64,000 nt of DNA, from NCBI RefSeq assembly GCF_028421645.1, contig NZ_CP116887.1:622001-686000 (forward strand), in the 5' to 3' direction. Under the pieces are notes generated by a model, which ran no database searches, was not told the DNA's origin, and saw only the letters and a program-made list of their open reading frames with translations. Shown here in pieces: positions 45,751-54,945 of the stretch; position 1 is the stretch's first letter, and every line of letters begins with the position of its first letter. This stretch comes from Aneurinibacillus sp. Ricciae_BoGa-3 (GTDB lineage: Bacteria > Bacillota > Bacilli > Aneurinibacillales > Aneurinibacillaceae). A program made the translations under genes and the position numbers.

Positions 45751-46416
45751 ATGAGCAAAAAACAGGGATTTAGATTAGGTGTGTACGTTTTCAAGGATGC
45801 AGAAATTATTGATTACACAGGTCCATACGGAGTATTTTCAGTTGCAAGAAGATTTGACCCAGAATTAGATGCTTTTCTTCTAGCAGACGCAATGAAACCT
45901 GTTCAGACGCAAGCGGGTCTTACTGTATATCCCAACTACAGTTTCAATGATATGCCTGATATGGATGCATTTCTAATACCCGGCGGCTTTGGCACACGGC
46001 AAGAAACAAATAATAAACGGCTACATCAATTCATCCGGTCTCTTCCCGAAACAACTCTACTTACAAGTGTATGTACAGGTTCATGGATTTACGGCAGAAT
46101 GGGACTCTTGGATGGCATTCCCGCAACAAACCGTAAAGAACCCGATCATTTCGAAGCCTCGGAAATGGGTAAAGTGCCGATCGATCGACTTGCTGAGATA
46201 GCACCTGCTTGCAAAATAAGTCGGGCCCGAATAGTTGATACTGGCAGAATAGTAACCGCAGGTGGTATCGCTTCTGGTATGGAAATGGGCTTTCATCTGT
46301 TGAGAAGAGCCGGTTATAACGAAACCTTCATTTCTGAGGTAGCCCGCGTTATGGAATACAAAGCGGCATACGACCATTATAGAAATGATATTGAATATTT
46401 TGAGGCCAAACAATAA
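45751..46416 (+). CDS. DJ-1/PfpI family protein (isonitrile-hydratase-like)
   Basis: 221 residues from ATG 45751 (AAGGAGG seven bases upstream, deciding against the longer frame). DJ-1/PfpI fold: GVYVFKDAEIIDYTGPYGVF, DAFLIPGGFGTRQE and nucleophile Cys in LLTSVCTGSWIYG, then VTAGGIASGMEMGFHLLRRA. This matches the GATase1 branch related to isonitrile hydratases and AraC N-termini, without an HTH. Acts on small reactive molecules (inference). Divergent from a LysR regulator. Confidence 0.87.
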   Translation: MSKKQGFRLGVYVFKDAEIIDYTGPYGVFSVARRFDPELDAFLLADAMKPVQTQAGLTVYPNYSFNDMPDMDAFLIPGGFGTRQETNNKRLHQFIRSLPETTLLTSVCTGSWIYGRMGLLDGIPATNRKEPDHFEASEMGKVPIDRLAEIAPACKISRARIVDTGRIVTAGGIASGMEMGFHLLRRAGYNETFISEVARVMEYKAAYDHYRNDIEYFEAKQ

Positions 46417-46483
46417 TTCATCACAGAAATAGTTGTTAGTATTTTAACGGTGTAGAATTTATCAAATTGAATAGGTCTTGATC

Positions 46484-46512
46484 TTGACAATAGGAAAATG
46501 ATGGCGTAAGAT
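46484..46512 (+). promoter_or_regulatory. Promoter of the MarR gene
   Basis: Consensus TTGACA (46484) and TAAGAT (46507) with a 17-base spacer, 45 bases before the first MarR codon. Confidence 0.7.
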
Positions 46513-46556
46513 TCATTTATAAATAGTTAAGCGGCTAATAATATGGGTGGTGAGCT

Positions 46557-47003
46557 ATCATTCCAAAATGGGGTCCATTTTCAAATCCTATTCAGCAAGT
46601 TCAGTTATTCTTAACTTTATATAAGACGAACGCAACATTAGTCCGTCAACTCGAAGAGAAACTTCAGCCATTACATCTAACATTAGGACGTCTTTGTCTT
46701 TTAGTTGCATTACATGATGCTGGAGGTTGTGCAATCCCCTCTGAACTGGGAGATGATTTGGCGGTTACACGAGCCAACATAAGTGGGTTGTTAAAAGCAC
46801 TAGAGTCTATAGATATGGTCCGACGTGAAGTTGATTTATCAAACCGCCGCCGTGTATTAGTCTATCTAACCTCAAAAGGAAAAGAAGTGCTTGAGCGTGC
46901 ATGGCCCATTTATGAAGAAACTATAGCCACTGCACTAGAACCATTAACCACAGAGGAGCAATCTACGTTTTTAACTTTATTACGAAAACTAAATTATTTT
47001 TAG
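46557..47003 (+). CDS. MarR-family regulator with non-ATG start
   Basis: 148 codons. The homologous protein clearly begins PKWGPFSNPIQQVQLFLTLY and continues through the winged HTH (AIPSELGDDLAVTRANISGL, about 60-80) and wing (VDLSNRRRVLVYLTSKGKEV). No ATG, GTG or TTG exists between the in-frame TGA at 46551 and the middle of the HTH. ATC (46557) or ATT (46560) stands at the right distance from GGGTGGTGAG. The start may be ATC/ATT, used at low efficiency, or a lost ATG. It is next to an SDR gene and a truncated MFS gene that it may have controlled. Confidence 0.7.
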   Translation: MIPKWGPFSNPIQQVQLFLTLYKTNATLVRQLEEKLQPLHLTLGRLCLLVALHDAGGCAIPSELGDDLAVTRANISGLLKALESIDMVRREVDLSNRRRVLVYLTSKGKEVLERAWPIYEETIATALEPLTTEEQSTFLTLLRKLNYF

Positions 47004-47160
47004 AGTTTTGGAATAGAAAATGAACACAGACCGCTACATATTCCACAATATCTACTCAATTATTAATTAATGTACCTTTGGATAAATTATCCAAAGGTCT
47101 CCTCATCTAGTTTAGTTAATTGGTTAATTATAAACGACATAACAATTAGGAGGTAAATAA

Positions 47161-47922
47161 ATGTTTAGAAATAAAGTTGTTTTAATTACGGGAGCAAGTG
47201 CAGGGATAGGAAGAAGTACGGCCTTAGCTTTCGCTCATGAAGGGGCTACTGTTGGTCTTCTCGCACGCCGTGTGGAACGGATTAAATCACTTGTTCAACA
47301 AATTGAACCTCTTCCGGGGCGTGCTGTTCCTCTCCAAGCAGATGTTTCAAACAATCAAGAATTGAAATTAGCCTTAGAAAAGTTACTCAGTACATGTGGT
47401 CAATTAGATGTATTGGTGAATAATGCTGGAATGGGAGTTTTTGGCCGAACACCTACAGACCAAGAGTTTAATCAAATATTTGATGTCAACGTTAAGGCTG
47501 TTTATAAGCTTTCATTACTTGCATTACCACATTTAGAGAAGACATCGGGAAACATTGTAAATCTGGGTTCAGCAGTAGTGGGTCGACCCTTTGCAAATGA
47601 ATTCGTTTATATGGCGAGTAAGGGAGCAGTAGCAGCATTAACAAAGGGAATGGCTGCTTCTTGGGGGAAACGTGGTGTTCGAGTAAATCTGATTCAACCT
47701 GGCGTGATAGAGTCCGATTTCAATGTAACTGCCGGAATGCCCGTGGAAGTTGCTAATAAAATGCATGAATTATCTGAAGGATTAAATGCTCTTGACACAA
47801 CAGGGAATCCCGAAGATGTGGCACAGGCGGTCCTATTTCTCGCATCTGAGCAGGCCCGCTTCATTACAGGAGCTACACTAAATGTGGATGCAGGTTTAAC
47901 GCTTGCAACCATCAGAGTATAA
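47161..47922 (+). CDS. SDR-family oxidoreductase
   Basis: 253 residues. TGASAGIGRSTALAF cofactor loop, LLARRVERIKSL, VLVNNAGMGVFG, catalytic Ser in NLGSAVVG and YMASK (Tyr-x3-Lys). Classical SDR with intact active site; NADPH is suggested by Arg after the second strand. TTAGGAGG precedes the ATG. It lies between a MarR regulator and an MFS gene 40 bases downstream, the usual layout for a MarR-controlled redox/efflux unit. Substrate unknown. Confidence 0.87.
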   Translation: MFRNKVVLITGASAGIGRSTALAFAHEGATVGLLARRVERIKSLVQQIEPLPGRAVPLQADVSNNQELKLALEKLLSTCGQLDVLVNNAGMGVFGRTPTDQEFNQIFDVNVKAVYKLSLLALPHLEKTSGNIVNLGSAVVGRPFANEFVYMASKGAVAALTKGMAASWGKRGVRVNLIQPGVIESDFNVTAGMPVEVANKMHELSEGLNALDTTGNPEDVAQAVLFLASEQARFITGATLNVDAGLTLATIRV

Positions 47923-47962
47923 AGAAAGGGCTTCAGCCTCTATTATAGAAGGAGGATTAAAC

Positions 47963-48595
47963 ATGTCTGATATAGAGCATCAGCTGCATCCAGTTAAAGA
48001 GAAAAAACCTATTCTCTCTATTTTAGCACTTTGTTCTTTCTTTATCGGATTAGACTCCATTATTACGGTTCCGCTAATTCCACTGATGACAGAATCTATT
48101 CATATCTCAATGAATATGGGTGCGTTGTTGGTTACAGCTTATGCTTTTGTTTATATGATATGTGCTCCGTTATTTGGTACAATTTCTGATCAATGTGGAC
48201 GAAAAAAAATGATTTGTTCGGGAATGTTATTTCTTGGACTCGGAACCGCTCTACTAGGAATAGGACGTGACTTTAACACACTGCTGTTGCTAAGAGCTAT
48301 TACTGGAATGGGAGCAGGGATGCTTCAACCAAATGTACTTGCTTACATCAGTGATCATTATTCGTATGAACAACGAGGGCGTGTAATGGGGATTATTATG
48401 GCAGCTATGACATCTTCTACGATTTTAGGAGTGCCGCTCGGAAGTTATTTTGCCCAAGTGAGTTCGTGGAGATGGACATATTTGACGATTGGGCTTTTAG
48501 GAATGGCTCTGGTGTTGGGCATTTATACAGTAATACCAGCGGACAATACAGGTAAAGAACCTTCATCCCGTAATTTTTCACTTCGACGACGGTAA
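47963..48595 (+). pseudogene. MFS transporter, truncated after about six helices
   Basis: 210 residues from ATG 47963 (AAGGAGG upstream), about half of a normal 400-residue DHA1 transporter. Motif A is present (GTISDQCGRKKMI) and motif C region GVPLGSYFAQVSSWRWTYL. The frame ends soon after helix 6 (NFSLRRR then TAA), and the following sequence is unrelated. It is too short for transport on its own. Second gene of the SDR unit. Confidence 0.75.
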
Positions 48596-48684
48596 AAAAA
48601 ATATCAATAAAATAATTCCTATAGTCATTGAACTTGACTTTTTCAACGGATATAACCATAATAGTTACAACGGTGGTGGTGCAT

Positions 48685-49101
48685 GTGAAACAAATAAGCA
48701 CCCGCTTTTCTATAGCTGTTCATATCCTTTCCTTGATTGCTGTCAGTTCGAACGATTGTACCGGGGACTTCATCGCGAGCAGCGTAAATACGAATCCTGT
48801 CATCATTCGAAGAATTATGGGAATGTTAAAGAAGGCGGGTTTATTGGAAGTACGTGCTGGAGTAGGAGGCGCCTCTTTACTCAAGAATCCTGAACAAATT
48901 ACGCTTCTTGATGTTTATCGGGCTGTGAATGTAACTGAAGAGAACCAATTATTTCGCATTCATGAACACCCCAATTATCAATGCCCAGTCGGACGAAACA
49001 TTGAGTTGGTTCTCCAATCTGAATTGAAAGAAGCTCAATCCGCTATGGAACAAAGGTTGGCACAAACGACTTTGAGCCAACTGACGGCAAGGTTCAAATA
49101 A
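48685..49101 (+). CDS. Rrf2-family regulator (YwnA-like)
   Basis: 138 residues from GTG 48685 (GGTGGTGG upstream; a longer frame from 48628 looks untranslated). Winged HTH of Rrf2 type: KQISTRFSIAVHILSLIAVS, SSVNTNPVIIRRIMGMLKKA and the wing VRAGVGGASLLKNPEQITLL. Only one Cys (NYQCPVG), so no Fe-S cluster of the IscR kind; this matches YwnA-like members, some of which sense thiols. A TTGACT/TATAAC promoter-like pair lies about 48640-48670. Upstream of the quinone-reductase-like gene it may control. Confidence 0.87.
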   Translation: MKQISTRFSIAVHILSLIAVSSNDCTGDFIASSVNTNPVIIRRIMGMLKKAGLLEVRAGVGGASLLKNPEQITLLDVYRAVNVTEENQLFRIHEHPNYQCPVGRNIELVLQSELKEAQSAMEQRLAQTTLSQLTARFK

Positions 49102-49180
49102 ATGAGAGCTCTTTAAGAGCTTTTATTTTAGTGGATAGGAAAGTATATGCGTATCCTTACACATAAGGGCAACTAAGGCT

Positions 49181-49219
49181 GTCGACCTTCGCCTGCGGCT
49201 TGGCGTCAGCCAAGTTTTC
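49181..49219. repeat. Copy 2 of the CTTCGCC...AGCCAAGTTTT repeat
   Basis: GTCGACCTTCGCC, then GGCTTGGCGTCAGCCAAG, which folds CTTGGC/GCCAAG, then TTTTCT. Related to 26728-26768. It lies between the Rrf2 gene and its neighbour and could be a terminator. Confidence 0.5.
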
Positions 49220-49291
49220 TAATAATCTTGTTGTAACCAAGTCTGTTATAACGATAATTACTAAAACAAAACATATTTGGAGGAGTAAGCA

Positions 49292-50161
49292 ATGAAAATG
49301 TTAGTAACAGGTGCAACAGGAAAATTGGGATCAAAAGTTGTGGAGACCTTATTAAAAACTGTACCGGCAAATCAACTGGCTGTCAGTGTTAGAAATCCAG
49401 AGAAAGCGGAAGGATTACGGGCTCGTGGAGTAGAAGTTCGTCAAGGAGATTTCGACCGTACAGAAACATTGGATACTGCTTTTGCAGGTATCGATCGCTT
49501 ATTAATTATTTCTGCGGATGGAGACAATGAAACAAGAATTCGACAGCACACAAATGCGGTTGCTGCGGCAGAGCGTGCTGGAGTTAAATTTATTGCTTAT
49601 ACTAGCTTAGCGAACGCAAAGGAAAGTAAAAACTTCCTTGCTCCAACGCATCAGGCAACAGAGAAAGCGATCTTGAAAACAGGCATTCCTTACTCCTTCT
49701 TACGCAACAACTGGTACTTGGAGAATGAAATTTCAAGCATTCAAGGTGTCCTAGCAGAAGCTCCTTGGGTGACATCAGCAGGAAATGGCAAGGTAGGCTG
49801 GGCACTACAACAAGATTACGCAAAGGCTGCTGCAGCGGTACTATCTGGTAACGGGCACGAAAACACAATTTATGAGCTTTCTGGTAAGTTATTGACTCAT
49901 GAAGAACTTGCATCTGCTCTTGGCACTGTATTGGGTAAAGAAGTACCTGTGCAGCAGGTTGATGACGCTACTTATGCCGATATTATGAAAGGTGCTGGCG
50001 TACCAGATTTCCTTATTCCTATGCTTGTCGACATCCAGAAAGACATTCGAGAAGGCACACTAGAAATCGAGAGCAATGATTTCGAAAAACTTCTAGGTCG
50101 TCCAGGTACACCAATCACCGAGGCACTGACTCAAATTGTGAATGGAATCTCAACAAAATAA
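49292..50161 (+). CDS. NmrA/QorB-like NAD(P)-binding oxidoreductase
   Basis: 289 residues. Atypical SDR with an N-terminal Rossmann motif MLVTGATGKLGSKVVETLL, then RLLIISADGD and FIAYTSLANAKES; C-terminal substrate domain about 150-285. Matches QorB/YtfG NAD(P)H:quinone oxidoreductases and NmrA-like sensors. TTTGGAGGAG precedes the ATG. The Rrf2 regulator upstream (same strand, 190 bases) is the usual partner of this gene in Bacillus (YwnA-type), suggesting electrophile- or quinone-induced expression. Intact, with its own terminator. Confidence 0.88.
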   Translation: MKMLVTGATGKLGSKVVETLLKTVPANQLAVSVRNPEKAEGLRARGVEVRQGDFDRTETLDTAFAGIDRLLIISADGDNETRIRQHTNAVAAAERAGVKFIAYTSLANAKESKNFLAPTHQATEKAILKTGIPYSFLRNNWYLENEISSIQGVLAEAPWVTSAGNGKVGWALQQDYAKAAAAVLSGNGHENTIYELSGKLLTHEELASALGTVLGKEVPVQQVDDATYADIMKGAGVPDFLIPMLVDIQKDIREGTLEIESNDFEKLLGRPGTPITEALTQIVNGISTK

Positions 50162-50173
50162 TTGAACTCACTT

Positions 50174-50208
50174 AAAAACCGACCTTCTTTATAGGAAGGT
50201 CGGTTTTT
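50174..50208 (+). terminator. Terminator after the NmrA-like gene
   Basis: AAAAACCGACCTTC/GAAGGTCGGTTTTT, seven-base loop. Confidence 0.92.
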
Positions 50209-50708
50209 AAGTTGTAGGTGATTTATTAACGGTTTCTCAACAACCAAAATCTGATTTAAGAGTTTCTTAGATCGGATTTTTCAGGCTGTCGAAAACCCTA
50301 CATTTAAAAATCAAACTGTATAACGGTGTATAAGGTTCCATCATGATCCATTTCGAATCAAAAGCTATCCATAGAAAAATCCGCTTTTAGTTATTGAGCT
50401 ATGGATCCCCGTTAAACAAGTGGATTTGATATTTAAATAACGCTTTATTCTATTAAATGGTAAAGTAAACAAATTGTATAAGGAGTTACTAAGAGAGTGG
50501 CTGTATATAGCTAAGAAGAGGAACCTGTTTAAAAAAATAAAATTGGATATAACACAGAGGTATTTATTTTCAACAATAGTGCGATACTGATAGGAACCAT
50601 TTAACTTTACTTGTTTATACCCTACTCTCTTCTCGAGTAGGTTTTTTTACTTTATTGGCAAAAATACAAAACAGACCCTAAAATAGAGTCTGTCTATCGC
50701 TTGATTCC
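50209..50708. other. Gene-free stretch with repeat debris and terminators
   Basis: No frame is supported. ATGGATCCCCGTTAAACAAG (from 50402) and TATTTAAATAACGC are pieces of the dispersed element. CCTACTC/GAGTAGG with TTTTTTT (50621-50648) is a plus-strand terminator without a visible gene. ACAGACCCTA/TAGAGTCTGT (50671-50693), T-rich on the minus strand, ends the cold-shock gene. Confidence 0.5.
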
Positions 50709-50909
50709 TTAGACTTTACGGACGTTTGTTGCTTGTGGTCCTCGCTGACCTTGTTCAATCTCAAACTCAACTTCTTGCCCTTCATCTAACGATTTGTACC
50801 CTTCCCCTTGAATCGCTGAGAAGTGAACAAATACGTCCTCTCCACCTTCAACCTCAATGAATCCAAAGCCTTTTTCACTGTTGAACCATTTTACTTTACC
50901 ACGTTCCAA
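50709..50909 (-). CDS. Cold-shock protein (Csp family)
   Basis: 66 residues from TTG 50909, with AGGAGG eight bases upstream; no ATG is available. Single cold-shock domain with RNP1 [10 protein letters not shown] and RNP2 VFVHFSAI. The start [14 protein letters not shown] and the end [10 protein letters not shown] are typical. Binds single-stranded RNA/DNA and keeps mRNAs unfolded. Intact. Terminator at 50671-50693. The upstream region 50910-51400 lacks another gene; a plus-strand frame at 50959-51198 is not convincing. Confidence 0.95.
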   Translation of the reverse strand: MERGKVKWFNSEKGFGFIEVEGGEDVFVHFSAIQGEGYKSLDEGQEVEFEIEQGQRGPQATNVRKV

Positions 50910-51420
50910 ATTTATTGCCTCCTAGCGTGTAAAAATCTCACATTATAACAAGTTATTCTTGCTTCCATTATTATACCCAAGAGTAGCATTTTTAAACAAA
51001 ACACCTTTTGTAGAGGATACAAATATTACTTCTGATGTATCAGGAAGCGGGGATAGAGTTCGTTCCATTGATTCGGATGAGATAGATTGGATAATGAGAA
51101 TGAGTATAGGTTGGTATAGTTTATTGAGTGGGATTTTAGACCTTATCGGAAGTTTTATGATTTGGGATCCATTTCTAAAGCCTTCCTATTTGCATTAGAA
51201 TTTTCAAACAAAGCAACCGATTTAAAACCAATTCGATTGCTAGCTGACATATAAAACATTATCGAACGTAGGTAATTAAATTAATATTGTTATTCGATTA
51301 TCCTCCCTCTATAGCATTCCTGTAGAGCGTTATTACCAGCTTTGAAAAAAACAGAGCCCCTAAGTATGAAGAGAGTACACACAAATCAACCTACTCATCT
51401 TAAGGAGGAAGCCCTACTAT

Positions 51421-52666
51421 GAAGTTATTGAAAGAATTTCCGATCATCATCTTGTTGTCGGCGTGGACATTGCACAACACTTTCACGTGGCCCGAGCTGT
51501 AAATTATCGAGGCATAGTGGTAGGTGCTCCTCTGACTTTTACAAATAATGAAGAAGGATTTACTAGATTATCGGATTGGATCAACAAACTGAAACGTACT
51601 AACAGCCTTGACACCGCTATTGTGGGAATGGAACCTACCGGTCATTACTGGATGGCCCTTTGAAAATGGCTATCAGAGCAAAAAATAGATGTAGTGACAG
51701 TCAATCCCACCTTGTAAAAAAGAATAAAGAAAATAGAGATAATACCCAATCAAAAAGTGATAAAAAAGACGCTCTCGTGATCGCCGATATGGTTAAGAAT
51801 GGCTACTATGCTTTTGTTCGTTCAACTTCGGAATCATTCCAAAAACTTCGGGTCCTTATGTCTAACCGTGACGTAATTGTCAAACGTCTCGTCAGTCCAA
51901 TCAACCAATTAAATCGTTGGGTGGATGTTGTTTTTCCTGAACTCCGAGAAGTGTTTAAAGACGTCGTCAGGTAAAGGGGCAATCGCAACCCTTCGCTTAT
52001 TTCCCACACCTTTTGAGTTGCGTTCATTACAGCCTCAAAATATCGTTAACGGAATGGATATCACTGATGAAACGACAACCGGGAATTAAAAAAGCTCTTT
52101 CACTTATTGATTTGGCTAAACATTCAATCGGTACCCAACAAGCACATGATGCTTATAAACTTCATTTACAGCAATTATTAGAGGAATACGATCTGGCAAC
52201 AACCCAACTCGAAAGAGTTGAACAAGAAGTGGCTGACGTGCTTAAACAAATTCCTTTCGCCAAGCAATTGCTTGCCATTAAAGGGATTAGTGACATTACA
52301 CTGGCTGGAATCTTAGGAGAAGCTGGAGACTTAAGTGGATTCGCTCACGGTAACTCTCTCTTACGCCATGCGGGTTTGCATCTCGTTGAGGCGAGCTCTG
52401 GTAAGTGGAAAGGACAAGTTGTGATTTCTAAACGAGGAAGGTCACGCCTCCAGCGTTTTCTCTATTTAGCGACGATGAGCCTGGTTATGAATAACCCTGA
52501 ATTTAAGACTTTACACGCTATCAATGAGAGGAGAAGAAAATAAAGAAAATGAAATCCATCATGAAATTGTGTGGTAAACTAGCCCGTATCTTAGTTGGAA
52601 TAGCTCGTAATGGATCAACTTATACCCCAGCAAGGGTATTACCGGTTACACCAGTAGCAGTCTAAC
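51421..52666 (+). mobile_element. Decayed IS110-family (IS1111-like) transposase
   Basis: Homology runs VIERISDHHLVVGVDIAQHF, GMEPTGHYWMAL, KKNKENRDNTQSKSDKKDAL, then IPFAKQLLAIKGISDITLAG and GEAGDLSGFAHGNSLLRHAG to ARVLPVTPVAV at 52666. It spans at least three frames: a shift just after ATG 51421, TGA at 51661, a shift near 51710, another near 51965-52010 and a stop at 52541. Both the RuvC-like DEDD half and the Tnp_20 half remain recognisable. The 250-base non-coding tail (to about 52920) is probably part of the element. Confidence 0.88.
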
Positions 52667-53060
52667 ATTGTCATCAAATTACCATTGTTGTTCCGAAGGT
52701 TGGCTTATTCGCAGGATATCAAAGAAAGCACGGAGTACTGGATGTGTTCAACAAAAGGGCAGTGACCCGTTCCGATAGCAAAACCGGCCTCCACCCCTTG
52801 GATAGGCATGACGAAGCAATGAGAGGGCGTATAAATATGACCCGTTGAGATATGGGAGGGAAAGCCTCTGGCGACAGAGTGGAGAATGCGTGCATCATGT
52901 GGAATATTATGGGATTTTAACACGATCCTCTGTTTCCTCTGCCCTCATATTGCTAAAACGGTCCTAACCCTCTTCACTCCTCTTCTCTAATGCTATCAAG
53001 TGGAATGAAATCCTGCGAATTAGCGAGCATTCGTGAGCAATCTCTATTTGAGTGAGGGAG
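52667..53060. other. IS110 3' non-coding tail and unassigned sequence
   Basis: No gene is supported. In IS1111-type elements the 3' non-coding region carries the bridge RNA, so a degraded copy may lie in about 52690-52920. The minus-strand frame at 52705-52923 shows no family signal. Confidence 0.35.
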
Positions 53061-53120
53061 TTGAACAAAGAAAAAAGGCTGCGGAAGCAGCCGTAGTGCA
53101 CTATTGATCCCCGTTAGTTC
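53061..53120 (-). terminator. Dispersed-repeat copy acting as terminator of the minus-strand spore gene
   Basis: GGCTGC/GCAGCC hairpin (53077-53092) with a T run on the minus strand, followed by TAGTGCACTATTGATCCCCG and TTAG, the element core. It is downstream of the gene at 53251-53514. Confidence 0.7.
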
Positions 53121-53250
53121 AAGAAGGAACTGACTTTATTCAGGTACTCTGTTCTTTTGATTAGTTACAGGGAGGATATAATGTCCGTTATAAAAAACCA
53201 TGGAATTAAACTCATTTATCATATATCAACACATTTAGTTGCTGAGCTTT

Positions 53251-53514
53251 TTAACTTTCCTCTTGCTCCCTGAAGCCTCCTCGTTTCCACCATGACTCTA
53301 CAATTTGCCATGCTGTTAGAAAGTTATATCCCTTTCCCATTAAGTAGCTTATAGCTACTGCTTCTTGTAGTGCGTGGGAATAAGAGACTTTTTGTGCTTC
53401 TTTTAAACCATGGTGAACAACAGGTGCAGTTACTCCCAAGGTTTCTTGTTCTAAATACGGATAACTATGATACTCAACAGGATATGGGTACCCGTAATAA
53501 GGATATTGATGCAT
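53251..53514 (-). CDS. Tyr/Pro-rich small protein, probably spore-associated
   Basis: 87 residues from ATG 53514 (AAAGGAG eight bases upstream; a GTG nine bases earlier is less well placed). The N-terminus is HQYPYYGYPYPVEYHSYPYL, a Tyr/Pro/His-rich low-complexity stretch typical of coat proteins. The second half (VSYSHALQEAVAISYLMGKG, then IVESWWKRGGF) looks helical and folded. No family assigned. The setting among spore-type small genes and an AT-rich promoter suggest expression during sporulation (inference). Confidence 0.65.
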   Translation of the reverse strand: MHQYPYYGYPYPVEYHSYPYLEQETLGVTAPVVHHGLKEAQKVSYSHALQEAVAISYLMGKGYNFLTAWQIVESWWKRGGFREQEES

Positions 53515-53786
53515 AAAAAACACTCCTTTTTGTTTTTAGCCCATCATTCGCTACAGATTATGCTCGGAAACACCATGTACGTTCGCCCAAAAAATGTATT
53601 TCCGAAAATTAAACACTGTCAAAGTACGATGAGAAAGCCGTGCAATGCATTACAGAGCTGTCTTACTTTTTCAATCCAGAAAATTGATATGCGTCTTTAA
53701 ATTAAAAACGAACAAAATTAAACCTTTAACTCCTGGGCAAATCTCATCATAGTATAATTAAAATCCTGTTAGAAAGGGTGATGACT

Positions 53787-54008
53787 TTGCCTTCATTCAT
53801 TGGAGGTATTATTATAGGGACCATGGATAATGGTGCAACAATTGTTGCGGAAAAAACTGCTGTTTTTTCTCCTAAAACCTCTTCATCTTCAAATTCGGGT
53901 TCTGGTTTCGGTAATACGGCCGATTTTATGAAAAATTTTAATGGAACTAGTTCAACAAATACTAATCGTCCCCATGTTGCTGATCAAAATATTACGAGTG
54001 CAGTGTAA
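53787..54008 (+). CDS. GerPA/GerPF-like spore germination protein, copy A
   Basis: 73 residues from TTG 53787, which gives the canonical GerP start MPSFIGG; AAAGGGTGATG lies upstream, and GTG 53778 or ATG 53781 would add unusual residues. The conserved body includes GSGFGNTADFMKNFNGTSST and the end VADQNITSAV. GerP proteins assemble in the inner coat and let germinants pass. Followed 45 bases later by a paralogue. Confidence 0.8.
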   Translation: MPSFIGGIIIGTMDNGATIVAEKTAVFSPKTSSSSNSGSGFGNTADFMKNFNGTSSTNTNRPHVADQNITSAV

Positions 54009-54053
54009 GAAGAAGATTACGCAACGCGATAACGTTATGAGAGGGGTGATCTC

Positions 54054-54275
54054 TTGTCGTCAGTTGTTGGATTTCTAAAGATATTAACCATGGACCACGG
54101 TGCAAGCATAATATTGGATGAATCGCTTATTATTGCCCCCAAAAGTAGTGCAAGAACAAATTCAGGTTCAGGTTCCGGTAATACAGCTATTTTTATGGAA
54201 AACTTTAATGGTGTTAGTTCAACAAATACTAACGAGTCCCATGTTGCTGATCAAAATATTACGAGTGCAGTGTAA
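54054..54275 (+). CDS. GerPA/GerPF-like spore germination protein, copy B
   Basis: 73 residues from TTG 54054 (GAGGGGTGATC upstream). Related to copy A: GSGSGNTAIFMENFNGVSST and an identical VADQNITSAV end. The last 36 or so bases of the two genes are identical (near 53973-54008 and 54240-54275), showing a recent duplication or gene conversion. The N-terminal third differs, so the pair may function as distinct subunits. A terminator follows at 54312. Confidence 0.8.
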   Translation: MSSVVGFLKILTMDHGASIILDESLIIAPKSSARTNSGSGSGNTAIFMENFNGVSSTNTNESHVADQNITSAV

Positions 54276-54311
54276 AAGGGATTACGTCCGATAACATTGA
54301 GAATGTACAGT

Positions 54312-54344
54312 AAAGAGAGCCCACCGTTTAGGTGAGCTCTCTTT
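54312..54344. terminator. Terminator after the GerP-like pair
   Basis: AAAGAGAGC/GCTCTCTTT extended by CACC/GGTG with one mismatch. It also faces the convergent tiny gene. Confidence 0.85.
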
Positions 54345-54358
54345 ATATTCCCGGTTAA

Positions 54359-54442
54359 TTATTCACATGCACACGCAATGATAACCAAGAGGATAAACAG
54401 AACCAGAATGAACGCCATTCCTTCTTCACGAAAGAATCCCAT
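54359..54442 (-). CDS. YjcZ/SscA-like tiny hydrophobic spore protein
   Basis: 27 residues from ATG 54442 (GGGAGG seven bases upstream). MGFFREEGMAF then an all-hydrophobic helix ILVLFILLVIIACACE. Size, charge pattern and single membrane helix match the YjcZ family of sporulation proteins. It is below the usual size cut-off of gene callers. Confidence 0.7.
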   Translation of the reverse strand: MGFFREEGMAFILVLFILLVIIACACE

Positions 54443-54573
54443 AATATTACCTCCCATATATAGTTGATTGAACTACAATTCATACTATGTAGATTCAAGC
54501 GGCCGAGATTGGACGAACACCCTTACTTTCTAAAAATTGGTGAAGAACCTACAAATGGACGTACCAATAAAAC

Positions 54574-54597
54574 AAAAAACCTCAAAAGAGGTTTTTT
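54574..54597 (+). terminator. Terminator
   Basis: AAAAAACCTC/GAGGTTTTTT with an AAAA loop. The stem end overlaps the ribosome site of the tiny ORF that follows. Confidence 0.75.
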
Positions 54598-54609
54598 TGG
54601 GAGGCAAGA

Positions 54610-54657
54610 ATGAGTTTTTTCGGGGAGATTCTGATTCTCTTTATCCTGCTCGGATAA
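54610..54657 (+). CDS. Possible tiny YjcZ-like ORF
   Basis: 15 residues, MSFFGEILILFILLG, starting seven bases after GGGAGG. It resembles the YjcZ-like helix but is very short; it may be a truncated member. 54660-54945 contains only imperfect repeats. Confidence 0.3.
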   Translation: MSFFGEILILFILLG

Positions 54658-54945
54658 TAACAAACTATGCATAAGGATGTAAACAAGTGTTAAGGCAATA
54701 CCCTATTCCGCACCGAGGCGGAACCTCTCTTCTCTTTGTCGCCTACACAGATAACATAGGGTATCCTTTAATAATAATTACTACTGGCATTGTGCTTTGC
54801 TGTGATATGGGAAATACTTAAACACTTGTCCATCCTTTTTTTGAAATTGTTTTCGCTCTTTTAAAGTAAAACAGGCCATCAACTAGGACAAGTAATTGTT
54901 AATCTGCGTAATTTGTAGTAATTCATCAATAAAGGAGGATGCTAG

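Noticed and set aside
50959..51198. 79-codon plus-strand frame after the cold-shock gene
   Set aside because: No ribosome site before the ATG, overlaps the csp leader/promoter region, no recognised domain.
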